From: Alteribacter natronophilus
GTDB lineage: Bacteria > Bacillota > Bacilli > Bacillales > Salisediminibacteriaceae
Assembly: GCF_006007885.1 (NCBI RefSeq)
Contig: NZ_VCRO01000004.1
Span: 62,001-126,000 of the forward strand
Direction of reading: 5' to 3'
Length of the DNA stretch: 64,000 nucleotides
Shown: positions 8,036 to 16,024 of the stretch, piece after piece
Layout: each line of letters begins with the position of its first letter
How positions within the stretch are numbered: the first letter of the stretch is position 1
Made by a program: the position numbers and the translations under genes
Notes under the pieces: model-generated
Database searches by the model: none
Seen by the model: only the letters and a program-made list of their open reading frames with translations
What the model was told of the DNA's origin: nothing

Positions 8036-9394
8036 ATGTTTAGAAGAATTTTTTCCGGTATATTGAGTGCAGCAGTTTTGGCAGGCGGGCTCGGTTTTAA
8101 TGGTCTCCCGGCAGAGGCCTCTAATAAAGGTAATCCGGTGGCAGAAGAGCTTTCGATGCCGCAGGAGCCGGTCGATAACGTCATCTTTATGATTCCCGAC
8201 GGCTTTTCTTCCGGATACAACATGATCTACCGTCATTACAAGGAGCGCGCACCTGTCTGGGACCGCTTCCTGAAAGGGATGGTGACGACGCACTCGAGCG
8301 ATAACACCATAACCGATTCGGCCGCAGCTGCCACAGCCATGGCCACCGGCGTAAAAACGAACAACGGTACGCTGGGTATGGATCCAGATGGAAACGAGCT
8401 TGAAACAATTCTTCAGGCCGCGAACAGGAACGGAAAATCTACAGGAGTTGTGGTGACGGCCACTGTGACCCACGCCACCCCCGCAGCGTTCCTGTCCCAT
8501 GTGAGTACGAGGAGCAACCAGGCAGAAGCCGCCCGCCAGTATATCGATTCCGGCAAGGTGGATATCCTCCTGGGCGGAGGGCTGCACTATTTCCTCCCTG
8601 AGACGGAAGGAGGAGGGCAGGAAGAGCGGAATCTGGTTGAGGAAGCGACATCAGACGGGTACCAGGTGGTAAAGGACCGTGATGGGCTGCTTGGTATCGA
8701 GGAAGGCAGAGTGCTCGGGCTGTTTGCAGACGGGGCCATGGCCCCCGAGTTTCACCGCGGTGAAACAGACGAGCCGAGCCTGAGGGAAATGACGAGTGCT
8801 GCCATTGAACTCCTCAGCAGGGATGAAGACGGCTTTTTCCTCATGGTGGAAGGAAGCCAGATTGACCGGGCCGGCCACGGCAACGACGCTGCCTGGGCAA
8901 TGGGCGACACCGAAGCTTTTGAAGAAGCGGTCATGGAAGTTCTCGAGTTCGCGGAAAAAGACGACAATACGCTCGTAGTCATGGCGGGAGATCACGATAC
9001 AGGCGGTTTTTCCCTTGGATGCTGCGGGAGCAGAGTAACTGATGTGAGCCTTCTGCAGAACGTCACGGCTACCGGTGCTTATATGGAAGACAAGCTGAAC
9101 AGTGATCGCTCCAACGTGCGGGAGGTCGTGAAGATGTATACGCCCATCACCCTTACGGACAGTGAGGCGGCACGAATCCGGGAAGCGGACATGCCTGCAG
9201 AGGAAATCACACGGATTGTCAGTGAGCGGTCCGGGATCGGCTGGACGTCGACCAATCATACAGGTGTCATGGTGCCGGTCTTTGCGTACGGTCCCGGGTC
9301 TGAGCAGCTGAAAGGGCTGATCGATAACACCGACCTGCCTGAGTTTATTGCAAAAGCTTACGGAATTACCCTTGGGAACGAAAAAAATAAATGA
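8036..9394 (+). CDS. phoA: Secreted alkaline phosphatase
   Basis: 452-residue alkaline phosphatase that releases phosphate from organic monoesters outside the cell. A signal peptide is evident (MFRRIFSGIL basic start, hydrophobic core, cleavage near ALPAEA-type site at ~28). Metal and active-site motifs: Asp55 in MIPDG, Ser95 as the nucleophile in TDSAAAATAMATG, VTHATPAAF near 145, EGSQIDRAGHGND and AGDHDTGG for the zinc and magnesium ligands, and a C-terminal NHTG. The length matches the Bacillus type. GGGAGG precedes the ATG. The 240 bases upstream carry no clear PhoP box, so phosphate control is not shown. A terminator follows at 9402. Confidence 0.93.
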   Translation: MFRRIFSGILSAAVLAGGLGFNGLPAEASNKGNPVAEELSMPQEPVDNVIFMIPDGFSSGYNMIYRHYKERAPVWDRFLKGMVTTHSSDNTITDSAAAATAMATGVKTNNGTLGMDPDGNELETILQAANRNGKSTGVVVTATVTHATPAAFLSHVSTRSNQAEAARQYIDSGKVDILLGGGLHYFLPETEGGGQEERNLVEEATSDGYQVVKDRDGLLGIEEGRVLGLFADGAMAPEFHRGETDEPSLREMTSAAIELLSRDEDGFFLMVEGSQIDRAGHGNDAAWAMGDTEAFEEAVMEVLEFAEKDDNTLVVMAGDHDTGGFSLGCCGSRVTDVSLLQNVTATGAYMEDKLNSDRSNVREVVKMYTPITLTDSEAARIREADMPAEEITRIVSERSGIGWTSTNHTGVMVPVFAYGPGSEQLKGLIDNTDLPEFIAKAYGITLGNEKNK

Positions 9395-9401
9395 ATTAAA
9401 G

Positions 9402-9433
9402 AGCCTGGCAGGGAAAGTTCCTGTCAGGCTTTG
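9402..9433 (+). terminator. Terminator after phoA
   Basis: AGCCTGGCAGG / CCTGTCAGGCT stem with a 7-base loop, then TTTG. Confidence 0.7.
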
Positions 9434-9581
9434 TGCTGTTATTTCCTGCTTTAACCTTGGATAAATATGTTAAAATACAAATGGGAATATTCCGGTGGTA
9501 ATGTTTTGCCACGTCTTCTGTAAAGACGACTGTTAAATAGAGATGCTTTTAAAAAAAGTCAGATACAGGGTGGGGAGAGTA

Positions 9582-10472
9582 GTGACGGAGATCCTTGAGG
9601 TGAATCAGCTTAAAAAGACATACCCGGAGTCTGCGTTTTCACTGGACGCTGTGACATTTTCAGTACCGGCGGGATCGATTACCGGCTTTATCGGAGAGAA
9701 TGGTGCAGGGAAAACAACGACAATGGGGGCGATCACGGGCACTCTGCATAAAGACGGAGGGTCGGTGAAGGTGTTCGGGGAGCCTATGGACGGGACGAAA
9801 GATCACCTGAAAGAACAGATCGGTGTTGTGTTTGACAGCATGAACTTCTCCGGTGAGCTGAACCCAATGCAGCTTTCGAACGTATTCAGTCAGATTTACA
9901 GCCGGTGGAACCGGGAGAGGTATGTTCACTATCTCAATCTCTTTAAACTGCCGGGAAAAAAGAAGATCGGGAGTTTTTCAAAAGGGATGTGTATGAAGCT
10001 CTCGATCGCCGTGGCTCTTTCCCACGATGCCCGGCTGCTGATTCTGGACGAGGCTACTTCAGGACTTGATCCGGTGGCGCGGGAGGATGTGCTTGAAGTG
10101 TTTTCAGCGTTCGTCCGTGACGGCGAACGGGCGATTCTCCTTTCCTCACACATCACGAGTGACATTGAAAAAGTGGCCGATAACCTGATTTTTATAAAGA
10201 ACGGCACGATTCTTCTGAAGGTGAGAAAACGGGAAGTATTTGAGACGTTTGCGCTTGTACAGTGTGAAGAAGGTGAGCTTGAGAGGCTGGACAGAAGGAC
10301 GGTGCTCGCATACCGTCACACAGCAGATGGGGTGGACGTCCTTGTAAAGGAGAAGGAAAAACTGCCGCAGGGAGTCAGGACGCGGGATTTTTCCATCGAT
10401 GATATGACGCTGCTGCTCATGAAAGGGGAAACCGATGAAGGGTCTCGTACTGAATCACTACTACGCTATTGA
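9582..10472 (+). CDS. ABC-2 type exporter ATPase
   Basis: 296 residues. The Walker A is GENGAGKTTT, the signature is SFSKGMCMKLSIA (a variant of LSGGQ, typical of the YtrB/BcrA group), the Walker B is LLILDEATSGLD, and the switch His lies in LSSHI. I chose the GTG at 9582 rather than 9543 because GGGGAGAG stands just before it. Its stop overlaps the permease start by 38 bases, so the two are coupled. No GntR-type regulator accompanies them, unlike the ytr operons. Confidence 0.9.
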   Translation: MTEILEVNQLKKTYPESAFSLDAVTFSVPAGSITGFIGENGAGKTTTMGAITGTLHKDGGSVKVFGEPMDGTKDHLKEQIGVVFDSMNFSGELNPMQLSNVFSQIYSRWNRERYVHYLNLFKLPGKKKIGSFSKGMCMKLSIAVALSHDARLLILDEATSGLDPVAREDVLEVFSAFVRDGERAILLSSHITSDIEKVADNLIFIKNGTILLKVRKREVFETFALVQCEEGELERLDRRTVLAYRHTADGVDVLVKEKEKLPQGVRTRDFSIDDMTLLLMKGETDEGSRTESLLRY

Positions 10473-11073
10473 AAAAGGGATCAAATCGTCAGTTGCTGCA
10501 GTAGCTGTCCTGGTTATCGCAGCACTCGTGATCCAGGAGGACTGGGCGCTGAGATTTGCGGTTTTTCTGCCGTTCCTGCTCATCCCGGTCCATGCGTTTG
10601 AAGTATTAAAGCGCGATGTGCTGTCCGGATGGAACCGGTTTGAAATTACGCTGCCGGTAAAGAGAAAGCAGATCGTGCAGAGCAAATACGCGACGTTTCT
10701 GCTGCTCTTACTCGTCAGCCTTGCTCTGCCGATGGTATTATATACGGCAGTCCATTTTCTGATCGAACCGGTTTTTACGGACATAGTTTTTAACTTTCTT
10801 ATGCGGGGGATGGGTCTTGTTCTCTGTCTGGCCGCAATCGTTTATCCGCTCACGTTTAAGTGGGGGACGGAGAAATCCGACATGATTTTTATCCTGAGCC
10901 TCGCTTTTTCCTTTGGGACGTTCGGTGGCGTATCGGGGCTGCTTGCTCTCGTTATCGGCACTCCGGACTGGTATGATCAGGTGTTTTCTTTAGTGTTCCT
11001 CATTGTTGCACTGGCTTCGTTTGCCGTATCGTACATGCTCTCTCAGCGCATTTATAAAAAGAAAGAATTCTAG
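10435..11073 (+). CDS. ABC-2 type permease
   Basis: 212-residue integral membrane protein with six predicted helices, partner of the ATPase at 9582-10472. It resembles the ABC-2 permease family (ABC2_membrane type). The segment FEVLKRDVLSGWNRFEITLPVKRKQIVQSKY before helix 3 is the amphipathic coupling region typical of these exporters. The substrate cannot be told (lipid, peptide or antibiotic). A hairpin at 11167 can terminate the operon. Confidence 0.85.
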   Translation: MKGLVLNHYYAIEKGIKSSVAAVAVLVIAALVIQEDWALRFAVFLPFLLIPVHAFEVLKRDVLSGWNRFEITLPVKRKQIVQSKYATFLLLLLVSLALPMVLYTAVHFLIEPVFTDIVFNFLMRGMGLVLCLAAIVYPLTFKWGTEKSDMIFILSLAFSFGTFGGVSGLLALVIGTPDWYDQVFSLVFLIVALASFAVSYMLSQRIYKKKEF

Positions 11074-11112
11074 GTAAGCCGCAGATCTTGAGAGTGGAGC
11101 GGAGGATGAAAT

Positions 11113-11708
11113 GCGATACGTATCGCTTATGAAAACTGCGACTGATGGAACCCTGCACAATAAGAAAGCGTATCGCCAGGCGATATGCTCTTTTTTTGGC
11201 CTCATAAGGAAGAGGTGGATTTCGAACAATGTATTGGATATTTATTTACTGCAAATATTGCGTATCACTTCCGGGTGGTAGCGATACATATACAGGAACG
11301 TAATGTATAAGCGGTTTTCTGCAGAAAAAAATACATATTGCATAGCGATACACCTTGCAAAAGTGTCAGAAAACATTCATAGTTTAGAGGGGAGGGGGTC
11401 GACGATATGCGACACGATATTCAGGCAAATGAAAGGTCTTTTACGACGAAGGAAGTGGCGGAGGAACTTGGGATCGCGACACCAACAGTCCGGAAATACG
11501 GCCAGATTCTTGAACGTAACGGATACGAGTTTTTTAAGGACGGAGACCGCCGGGTGTTTGTACAGACCGACGTCGATGCACTCCAGGCGATACGCGATAC
11601 GGAGAGGCCCCTGAATGAAACAGCAGAAGACCTTGTCGCACAGCAGAAACAACGGCTTGCCAACTACAATCGAAGCGATATAGCGCTTCCCGATACATAC
11701 GATACGCT
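11113..11708. repeat. Cluster of GCGATAC motifs around the RacA-like gene
   Basis: Within 600 bases there are at least six exact GCGATAC/GTATCGC heptamers and several near matches. The best is a perfect 14-bp palindrome GCGATACGTATCGC at 11113-11126. Others: GTATCGC at 11170, GCGATAC at 11281, 11345, 11587 and 11594, plus GCGTATCA near 11261 and GATACGCT at 11701. They lie both in the intergenic region and inside the first third of the gene; a further copy is at 12614. Clustering around one DNA-binding protein gene suggests its binding sites (autoregulation or chromosome anchoring); no such binding is shown here. Confidence 0.6.
11167..11197 (+). terminator. Terminator after ABC-2 operon
   Basis: AGCGTATCG / CGATATGCT stem (one mismatch) closing CCAGG, followed by T7. 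The stem incorporates the GTATCGC motif, so this site has a double reading as terminator and protein-binding palindrome. Confidence 0.65.
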
Positions 11709-12114
11709 GCCCCAGGATCCGAATCAGCTGCGTGAGGCATTTGCGTTTCTCGCCCAGGAACTTGCCGCTACGCGTGAGACGAATCTGCAGCTTACCCAGA
11801 GTCTGGATGAAATGAAAACTACCGTTTCCCGGCTGAAGCAGGATCACCACGTGATCAGCTCGGCGATCGGAAACTCGTCACAGAAAACCCAGTCGAAGAT
11901 TGAGAAACTGACGAATGAACAGAAGACCTACTACGAAGCCCTGCTCGAACAGGAAAAGGAAAAAAGTGATTCCCTTCAGGAGGAACTGAAGGCGATCCGG
12001 GAGCAGCAGGAAAAAGAGTGGCAGGCGCAGAACGACTTCAATAAACGTCTGGAAGAAAAGATTCAGAAACCCCAGGGAACGTGGGGGAAACTCCTTTCTC
12101 TTCTCGGCAGGTAA
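11407..12114 (+). CDS. RacA/DUF3967-like HTH coiled-coil protein
   Basis: 235 residues. The N-terminal ~70 residues form a MerR-like helix-turn-helix (TTKEVAEELGIATPTVRKYG then a wing around FFKDGDRRVF). A long coiled coil follows (~115-220, heptads of Leu/Ile with Glu/Lys/Gln), and the C-terminus is a short amphipathic basic/hydrophobic segment (TWGKLLSLLGR) that could bind membrane. This is the architecture of RacA, which anchors oriC at the pole in sporulating Bacillus, and of plasmid-encoded DUF3967 proteins. GGAGGGGG precedes the ATG. GCGATAC motifs crowd the promoter and 5' half. Function as RacA is an inference; a plasmid-type or stress regulator is equally possible. Confidence 0.75.
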   Translation: MRHDIQANERSFTTKEVAEELGIATPTVRKYGQILERNGYEFFKDGDRRVFVQTDVDALQAIRDTERPLNETAEDLVAQQKQRLANYNRSDIALPDTYDTLPQDPNQLREAFAFLAQELAATRETNLQLTQSLDEMKTTVSRLKQDHHVISSAIGNSSQKTQSKIEKLTNEQKTYYEALLEQEKEKSDSLQEELKAIREQQEKEWQAQNDFNKRLEEKIQKPQGTWGKLLSLLGR

Positions 12115-12127
12115 AATTACAGAAATT

Positions 12128-12179
12128 AAAGGGACGGTTCTTACGCTTCAAAACGAAGCAGATGGAGCTGTCCTTTTTT
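12128..12179 (+). terminator. Terminator after RacA-like gene
   Basis: Outer stem AAAGGGAC... / ...GTCCTTTTTT with inner stem GCTTC / GAAGC, followed by T6. Confidence 0.7.
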
Positions 12180-12565
12180 CGTGCCTGAGTTCCTTCTTTT
12201 CTCCGTTATGGACTTACTTAATTTATGAGGGGGGAAGATGCGTCTGCTATTATGTGCGAACCGTCAAAATGGCTTTTCAGAACGAACAGACAGAAACTCC
12301 GGAACAGCATTTTGTTACCTTCAGGACTTCAGAATCACGGAACAATACCAGAGATTACTACAGAGATTACAAACATAAACCTTTTGTCGACGTGAACGTC
12401 GACGGTGCGACTGGACTCGTGAAAGCTCATGAAGGAATAACAAAAAGGAGCGTCTGCCAAAGAACGTTATTATTGCCACTATCTGACCTGTACCCGGTGA
12501 TCAATCATTGTCTGACAGTCGTCAGGGCAGACTATGGTTCAAATATGTGATACGGAGTGATGACA
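12180..12565. other. Intergenic stretch with an 18-bp palindrome
   Basis: No convincing gene: frames starting at 12238 and 12254 lack codon bias, ribosome binding sites of normal spacing, and recognisable products. It contains a perfect inverted repeat GTCGACGT-GA-ACGTCGAC at 12386-12403 and a short direct repeat (AGAGATTAC) upstream of it. It may hold the promoter of the secreted protein at 12566. Confidence 0.5.
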
Positions 12566-12850
12566 ATGTACCGAAAAACTATCTCCTTCTGCATTGCCCT
12601 GGTTACTGCAGTAGCGATACTCATCAGCAACGGTCAGACTGTATTCGGAAAAACGCATGAAGAAATGCAGCTTGAAGCTTTCGCGAAAGACAATGAATAT
12701 ATCGCAGCTGATGAGGCTATTGCCGAATTTGGGGAGCAGGCTGATGAAAAACCAGTGCTGCCAACGGTGTTCCCGTTTGAACCGACGCACAAGTACGGTC
12801 GTGTGGATGAAGAAGGGAGGCTGAGGCTGCACTACGCAATAGAGAGATGA
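12566..12850 (+). CDS. Small secreted protein of unknown function
   Basis: 94 residues: a basic start (MYRKT), a hydrophobic core and a likely signal-peptidase site after residue ~27 (near QTVFGK), then a short acidic mature part of about 65 residues with a proline-rich VLPTVFPFEPTHKYG segment. I place the start at the third candidate (12566), since CGGAG is 8 bases upstream; GTG 12557 and ATG 12560 are too close to it. No family recognised and no partner nearby. Confidence 0.6.
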   Translation: MYRKTISFCIALVTAVAILISNGQTVFGKTHEEMQLEAFAKDNEYIAADEAIAEFGEQADEKPVLPTVFPFEPTHKYGRVDEEGRLRLHYAIER

Positions 12851-13205
12851 TGAAGACACCTGACGCAGCCAGAAGTGAATATTGCGCTGCATTTTATTAA
12901 TAATTACTTAATCACGTTTGTCAATTAGAAGCTTGATGATAAAAGGTTGAGGGAGCTCCTTCTAGTTCTCTTTTTGACTCCTCAATTTCTACTGTCGAAA
13001 GTTTATTCAAAATAACTTCCATCTTTTAAAATAGTATACTTTTTACTATTTGTATCTGATCTGCTTCTCATGAAAACTGTTATCGTGGCATTTTTGTTTT
13101 GGAAAAAACTTATTCTTTTTTAGAGTGCAGCTGGCACCTCTCTCCCTTTAGTGGAGCGTATTTCTGCCAGGTCAGAACCAATGAAACAGAACCTTCACTC
13201 AGTAG
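12851..13205. other. Gene-free AT-rich stretch
   Basis: About 350 bases between the secreted protein and the terminator of the acyltransferase. No frame with a ribosome binding site on either strand, and no repeat recognised. Confidence 0.5.
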
Positions 13206-13238
13206 AAAAGCCTTCCATCACCACGATGGAAGGCTTTT
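13206..13238. terminator. Bidirectional terminator
   Basis: A perfect 14-bp stem AAAAGCCTTCCATC / GATGGAAGGCTTTT with a 5-base loop. It lies immediately beyond the acyltransferase stop and has A/T runs on both sides. Confidence 0.85.
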
Positions 13239-13239
13239 A

Positions 13240-14298
13240 TCATGTTCCTCCAACCGCTTTCTCCCTCCTGGGAACCGGAAGCGGCTTGCCGATGACGAAC
13301 TGGCTTAGCCGGAGAAAGGACAGCATTTTGGCAGCGGCTATGGACATGGCAACTGCGTAGACCATTGCCAGCGCAAAGTAGACGAGGGGATCCATGGCCG
13401 GGCTGTGTGGCAGGTAGTAGAGAAACAGTTTGTGAAGCAGGTAGATGTTAAACGAATACCTGCTGATGAACAGCACCGGGGCCGGAGCCCGCTTCAGCCT
13501 GGAAGCGAAGTAGATGATGATCATGATCATCGCAGCCGTGTACAGAAGCATATCGATCCGTTTCGATGATACTTCCGTAATGATGTCTCCTCTCACGAAG
13601 ATAGTGAGGAGCACGAGGGAGACGGCAGGGACTGTGAAGATGATTTTTCTGTGCTCCCGGATCTTCTCCCTGACTGTCTCAAAGTACAGGCCGCAGTAAT
13701 AGCCGAGTGCGAAGTAGAAGATCCAGCCGGCAAACGGCAGCCAGTAGCCCCGGGTCCAGATGTAATCGCCGACAGCACCTGTTGGCGGCGGTGTGAAATT
13801 AAAGAACGCCAGGTAGGCGATGTTGAGTGCGAAAGCAGCGGCAATCACCCGCACCGGCCGCCACTTTTTCATGTGCTCGGACAGGAAGTAGTGCAGGACG
13901 TAAAACTGAAAAATGATCAGGATAAAATAACCGGTGTAGCCGCCTGCAAACAGGTTCAGAAAGATGCTCTGCATGATGGTGCCCGCCGGGTTTTCGACCA
14001 TGGCGAATACGATTCCCATAACTGCGAAGGGGATGAGCAGAAATTTGACCCGCTTACGGAGGAAGTCGTCGGGCAGGCCGTTCTGATAGGCTCTTGCCAA
14101 AAGCATTTCCGAAATGAACACAAACGCCGGTGTGCCGAAGAAAAAGATAAAGCGCGTAAAGATGAGCAGGTATTCCTGAAACTGGCTGAGGGATCCATCG
14201 TAGTTGGCGAGGGTTGTGTTGACCGCGTGGGTCACGACAACCGCCAGACAGGCGACCGCTCTCAGCCAGTAGGCCTCTTCGATGATACGGTTACGGAT
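13240..14298 (-). CDS. Acyltransferase 3 family membrane protein with atypical start
   Basis: Multi-span acyltransferase 3 (OafA/YrhL-type) protein that would transfer acyl groups to cell-surface polysaccharide. About ten helices; ISRYSFNIYLLHKL near the C-terminus is diagnostic. Family similarity (EEAYWLRAVACLAVVVTHA) reaches upstream of the only conventional start (GTG at 14235), yet no in-frame ATG, GTG or TTG exists between there and the stop at 14314-14316. A good AAAGGAG lies 9 nt before an ATC codon at 14298, from which the frame reads xRNRIIEEAYWLR, exactly where family members start with M. So either ATC is used as a start, or an ATG has been mutated. From 14298 it has 352 residues. 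Confidence 0.78.
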   Translation of the reverse strand: MRNRIIEEAYWLRAVACLAVVVTHAVNTTLANYDGSLSQFQEYLLIFTRFIFFFGTPAFVFISEMLLARAYQNGLPDDFLRKRVKFLLIPFAVMGIVFAMVENPAGTIMQSIFLNLFAGGYTGYFILIIFQFYVLHYFLSEHMKKWRPVRVIAAAFALNIAYLAFFNFTPPPTGAVGDYIWTRGYWLPFAGWIFYFALGYYCGLYFETVREKIREHRKIIFTVPAVSLVLLTIFVRGDIITEVSSKRIDMLLYTAAMIMIIIYFASRLKRAPAPVLFISRYSFNIYLLHKLFLYYLPHSPAMDPLVYFALAMVYAVAMSIAAAKMLSFLRLSQFVIGKPLPVPRREKAVGGT

Positions 14299-14406
14299 AA
14301 GCGGCCACTCCTTTTATGATAAAAATAAAGCTGTTTCTATTAAAATTCGTCAATTAAATTAGTACGTTGGAAGAAGTGGATTTCTGACGGGTGTACCGAA
14401 AGGGAA

Positions 14407-14433
14407 AGCCCTCCTGATTTTTTCAGGAGGGCT
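14407..14433. terminator. Terminator after fhuF
   Basis: A perfect 11-bp stem AGCCCTCCTGA / TCAGGAGGGCT with a 5-base T-loop, just beyond the minus-strand fhuF stop. Confidence 0.75.
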
Positions 14434-14448
14434 CAGGTGATAAGTGAA

Positions 14449-15144
14449 CTAGTTGATATGCGGGCAGGTACCGCAGCAGTTGTCCTTGCTGCCGCCTTTA
14501 AGAAGGTAGGCAAGACAGCAGTGCTTACGGATGTAGTATTCCCCGTCCGGGCTGAGCTCGAAATGAAAGGACAGAGGGGACCCTTCGATCAGAAAGAGGT
14601 CAAGCGTGCGGCGGATCGTTTCTTTTTTATCCGGGTCTGATGCGCGAAGCTTGTGGGCGGTCTGGTACAGACTGTGTGCCACAAGTGAGTGCATGTGTGT
14701 CTTTTTTGCACCGGTGGCTCCGGCCATCTGTTCAAAGAGCGGATCCAGGTGTCCGGACACGAAGCGGACGATCCGTGCTTCCGCTTCTCCCCCGGTTAAC
14801 GAGTCTGAAGGCGCCACGGAGGAGCGGTCCAGCATGAACGCCAGTTTCGCTTTATCCTTAACGAGCATGCCTGTATGCGCAGGGGAGGCGTCGATGGACC
14901 AGCCGTATACGGCGGCGGAAAAGAGGCCACGGACGAGAGCAGCGTAACGCTTGCCGAAGATGGTTCCCGTAACGACGCGGTTCGGGGATTCCATGGCTGT
15001 GCGCAGGCTGTCTGTGAAGCTGGAGATATAGTCAGAGCTGCGGATCAGTTCGGCGATCGTATGATCACTTTTTTCCTGCAGCTCTTCGGTAAACGTTAAG
15101 CCTGTCTGTTTTTCCAGATCAGTGAAGTTGGCAACTGGGATCAT
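14449..15144 (-). CDS. fhuF: FhuF-like ferric siderophore reductase
   Basis: 231 residues. The C-terminus carries the FhuF [2Fe-2S] cysteine signature, here RKHCC followed twelve residues later by CCGTCP, which is characteristic of cytosolic reductases that release iron from ferric siderophores. AAAGGAG lies nine bases before the ATG. Its promoter at 15178-15206 is overlapped by a Fur-type sequence, so repression by iron is likely. It is the first of an iron-related cluster that continues on the plus strand with flavodoxin and ferritin. Confidence 0.85.
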   Translation of the reverse strand: MIPVANFTDLEKQTGLTFTEELQEKSDHTIAELIRSSDYISSFTDSLRTAMESPNRVVTGTIFGKRYAALVRGLFSAAVYGWSIDASPAHTGMLVKDKAKLAFMLDRSSVAPSDSLTGGEAEARIVRFVSGHLDPLFEQMAGATGAKKTHMHSLVAHSLYQTAHKLRASDPDKKETIRRTLDLFLIEGSPLSFHFELSPDGEYYIRKHCCLAYLLKGGSKDNCCGTCPHIN

Positions 15145-15177
15145 GAGGATGTCTCCTTTACAGCATTATGTACTGTC

Positions 15178-15209
15178 AGTATACCTTGGTTGAGAATTAT
15201 TTTCAATTA
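15178..15209 (-). promoter_or_regulatory. fhuF promoter with Fur-like box
   Basis: On the minus strand TTGAAA (15206-15201), a 17-bp spacer and TATACT (15183-15178) form a near-consensus SigA promoter. The plus-strand sequence TTGAGAATTATTTTCAATT (15190-15208) in the spacer and -35 region is a Fur-like inverted repeat (TTGAGAAT / ATTTTCAA). Confidence 0.75.
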
Positions 15210-15258
15210 GCTGTTGACAACGGATGCTTGTCGGCCGTACACTGGATTTGTATACGAT

Positions 15259-15277
15259 AATGAGAATCGTTCTCATT
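15259..15277. promoter_or_regulatory. Perfect Fur box
   Basis: AATGAGAA-TCG-TTCTCATT, a perfect 19-bp palindrome closely matching the Fur consensus. It lies at or just after the start site of the putative small RNA and about 50 bp from the fhuF-proximal box. Confidence 0.85.
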
Positions 15278-15325
15278 ACCTCCTTCTTAAGAACTGCCTT
15301 CACCCCCTTGGCAGTTCTTTTTTTT
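15263..15325 (+). ncRNA. Candidate Fur-controlled small RNA (FsrA-like)
   Basis: Between the perfect Fur box and a strong intrinsic terminator (AAGAACTGCC / GGCAGTTCTT, T8) lies a ~60-base segment with no open frame. A promoter-like TTGTCG-N16-TATACG (15229-15256), or TTGACA-N18-TACACT (15214-15243), precedes it. The transcript would carry two C-rich single-stranded tracts, ACCTCCTT (15278-15285) and the terminator loop TTCACCCCCTT, both complementary to Shine-Dalgarno sequences. FsrA of B. subtilis, the iron-sparing RNA, has this design: Fur promoter, ~80 nt, C-rich anti-SD tracts, intrinsic terminator. Homology by sequence is not shown; the exact 5' end is a guess. Confidence 0.5.
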
Positions 15326-15365
15326 ACAGAAGGATAAAAAGAATTGCTGTTTCAGAGTAAAAGAA

Positions 15366-15477
15366 TGAAGCGGAAGGCGGCGACTCCGGCGGGAAAAGCA
15401 ACAGGCGAAGACCCCGCCGGGTGTTTTTCCCGAGGAGGCTGAGGCGTTGCCCGCGGAAAGCGTCCGCCTGGAGCGGA
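15366..15477 (+). repeat. GC-rich intergenic repeat, copy 1 (short form)
   Basis: Carries the conserved blocks GACTCCGGCGGGAAAAGC, GAAGACCCCGC, CGAGGAGGCTGAGGC and GCCCGCGGAAAG. The same blocks recur, in either orientation, at 21112, 21428, 27590, 28495 and 35610. This family is common between genes in Bacillaceae; function unknown. Confidence 0.75.
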
Positions 15478-15543
15478 ATGTAAATAGCGGATAAGGACAA
15501 TGCGGAACACTTTCAGATATATTATGCGAGGAGCGTGGTTACC

Positions 15544-16002
15544 ATGAAATGCGGCATCTTCTTTGTCAGTATGTCAGGCAACACCGAGGATATGGCGGAT
15601 ATGATCGAGGCCGAGGTGAAGACTATAGACAATACTGTAAAAGTGGAGAAACACGAAATGGACGAGGTCGAGGCAGGCGAGCTCACGGGATACGACGTAA
15701 TTTTCCTCGGAAGCTACACCTGGGGAGACGGGGATCTCCCCTACGAGGCGGAGGACTTTTATGATGAGCTTGAAGACGTGGACCTGTCGGGCAAAGTCGT
15801 CGGCGTCTTCGGCTCCGGCGACCGGGACTACCCTCATTTCTGCTCGGCCGTTGATATGTTAGCCGAACGTGCGGAAAAGCAGGGAGCACGGACAGTGCCG
15901 TCGAATGTAAAAATAGAGCTGGCTCCGGATACAGAAGAGGACGAGGAACAGATCCGTGCGCTGGTAAAGGACTGTATGAAAAGTCCTGTAACGTCAAAAT
16001 AA
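15544..16002 (+). CDS. Flavodoxin
   Basis: 152 residues from the ATG at 15544, which is preceded at good spacing by GAGGAG (the GTG at 15535 is too close). FMN-binding loops are visible: SMSGNTEDMADMI near residues 8-20 (phosphate loop), GSYTWGDGDLP near 55-65 and GSGDRDYPHFC near 90. It carries low-potential electrons in place of ferredoxin, fitting the neighbouring Fur-linked genes. It lies 22 bp before ferritin, so they probably share a transcript. A direct Fur site at its own promoter is not visible; the nearest is at 15259. Confidence 0.9.
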   Translation: MKCGIFFVSMSGNTEDMADMIEAEVKTIDNTVKVEKHEMDEVEAGELTGYDVIFLGSYTWGDGDLPYEAEDFYDELEDVDLSGKVVGVFGSGDRDYPHFCSAVDMLAERAEKQGARTVPSNVKIELAPDTEEDEEQIRALVKDCMKSPVTSK

Positions 16003-16024
16003 ACGATGACAGGAGAGGATTTTC

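Noticed and set aside
7851..8066. 71-codon plus-strand frame
   Set aside because: It begins inside the T-run of a terminator, overlaps the phoA start, and has no ribosome binding site.
12254..12550. 98-codon frame
   Set aside because: No ribosome binding site at normal distance, no recognisable features, contains the 18-bp palindrome; base use unlike neighbours.
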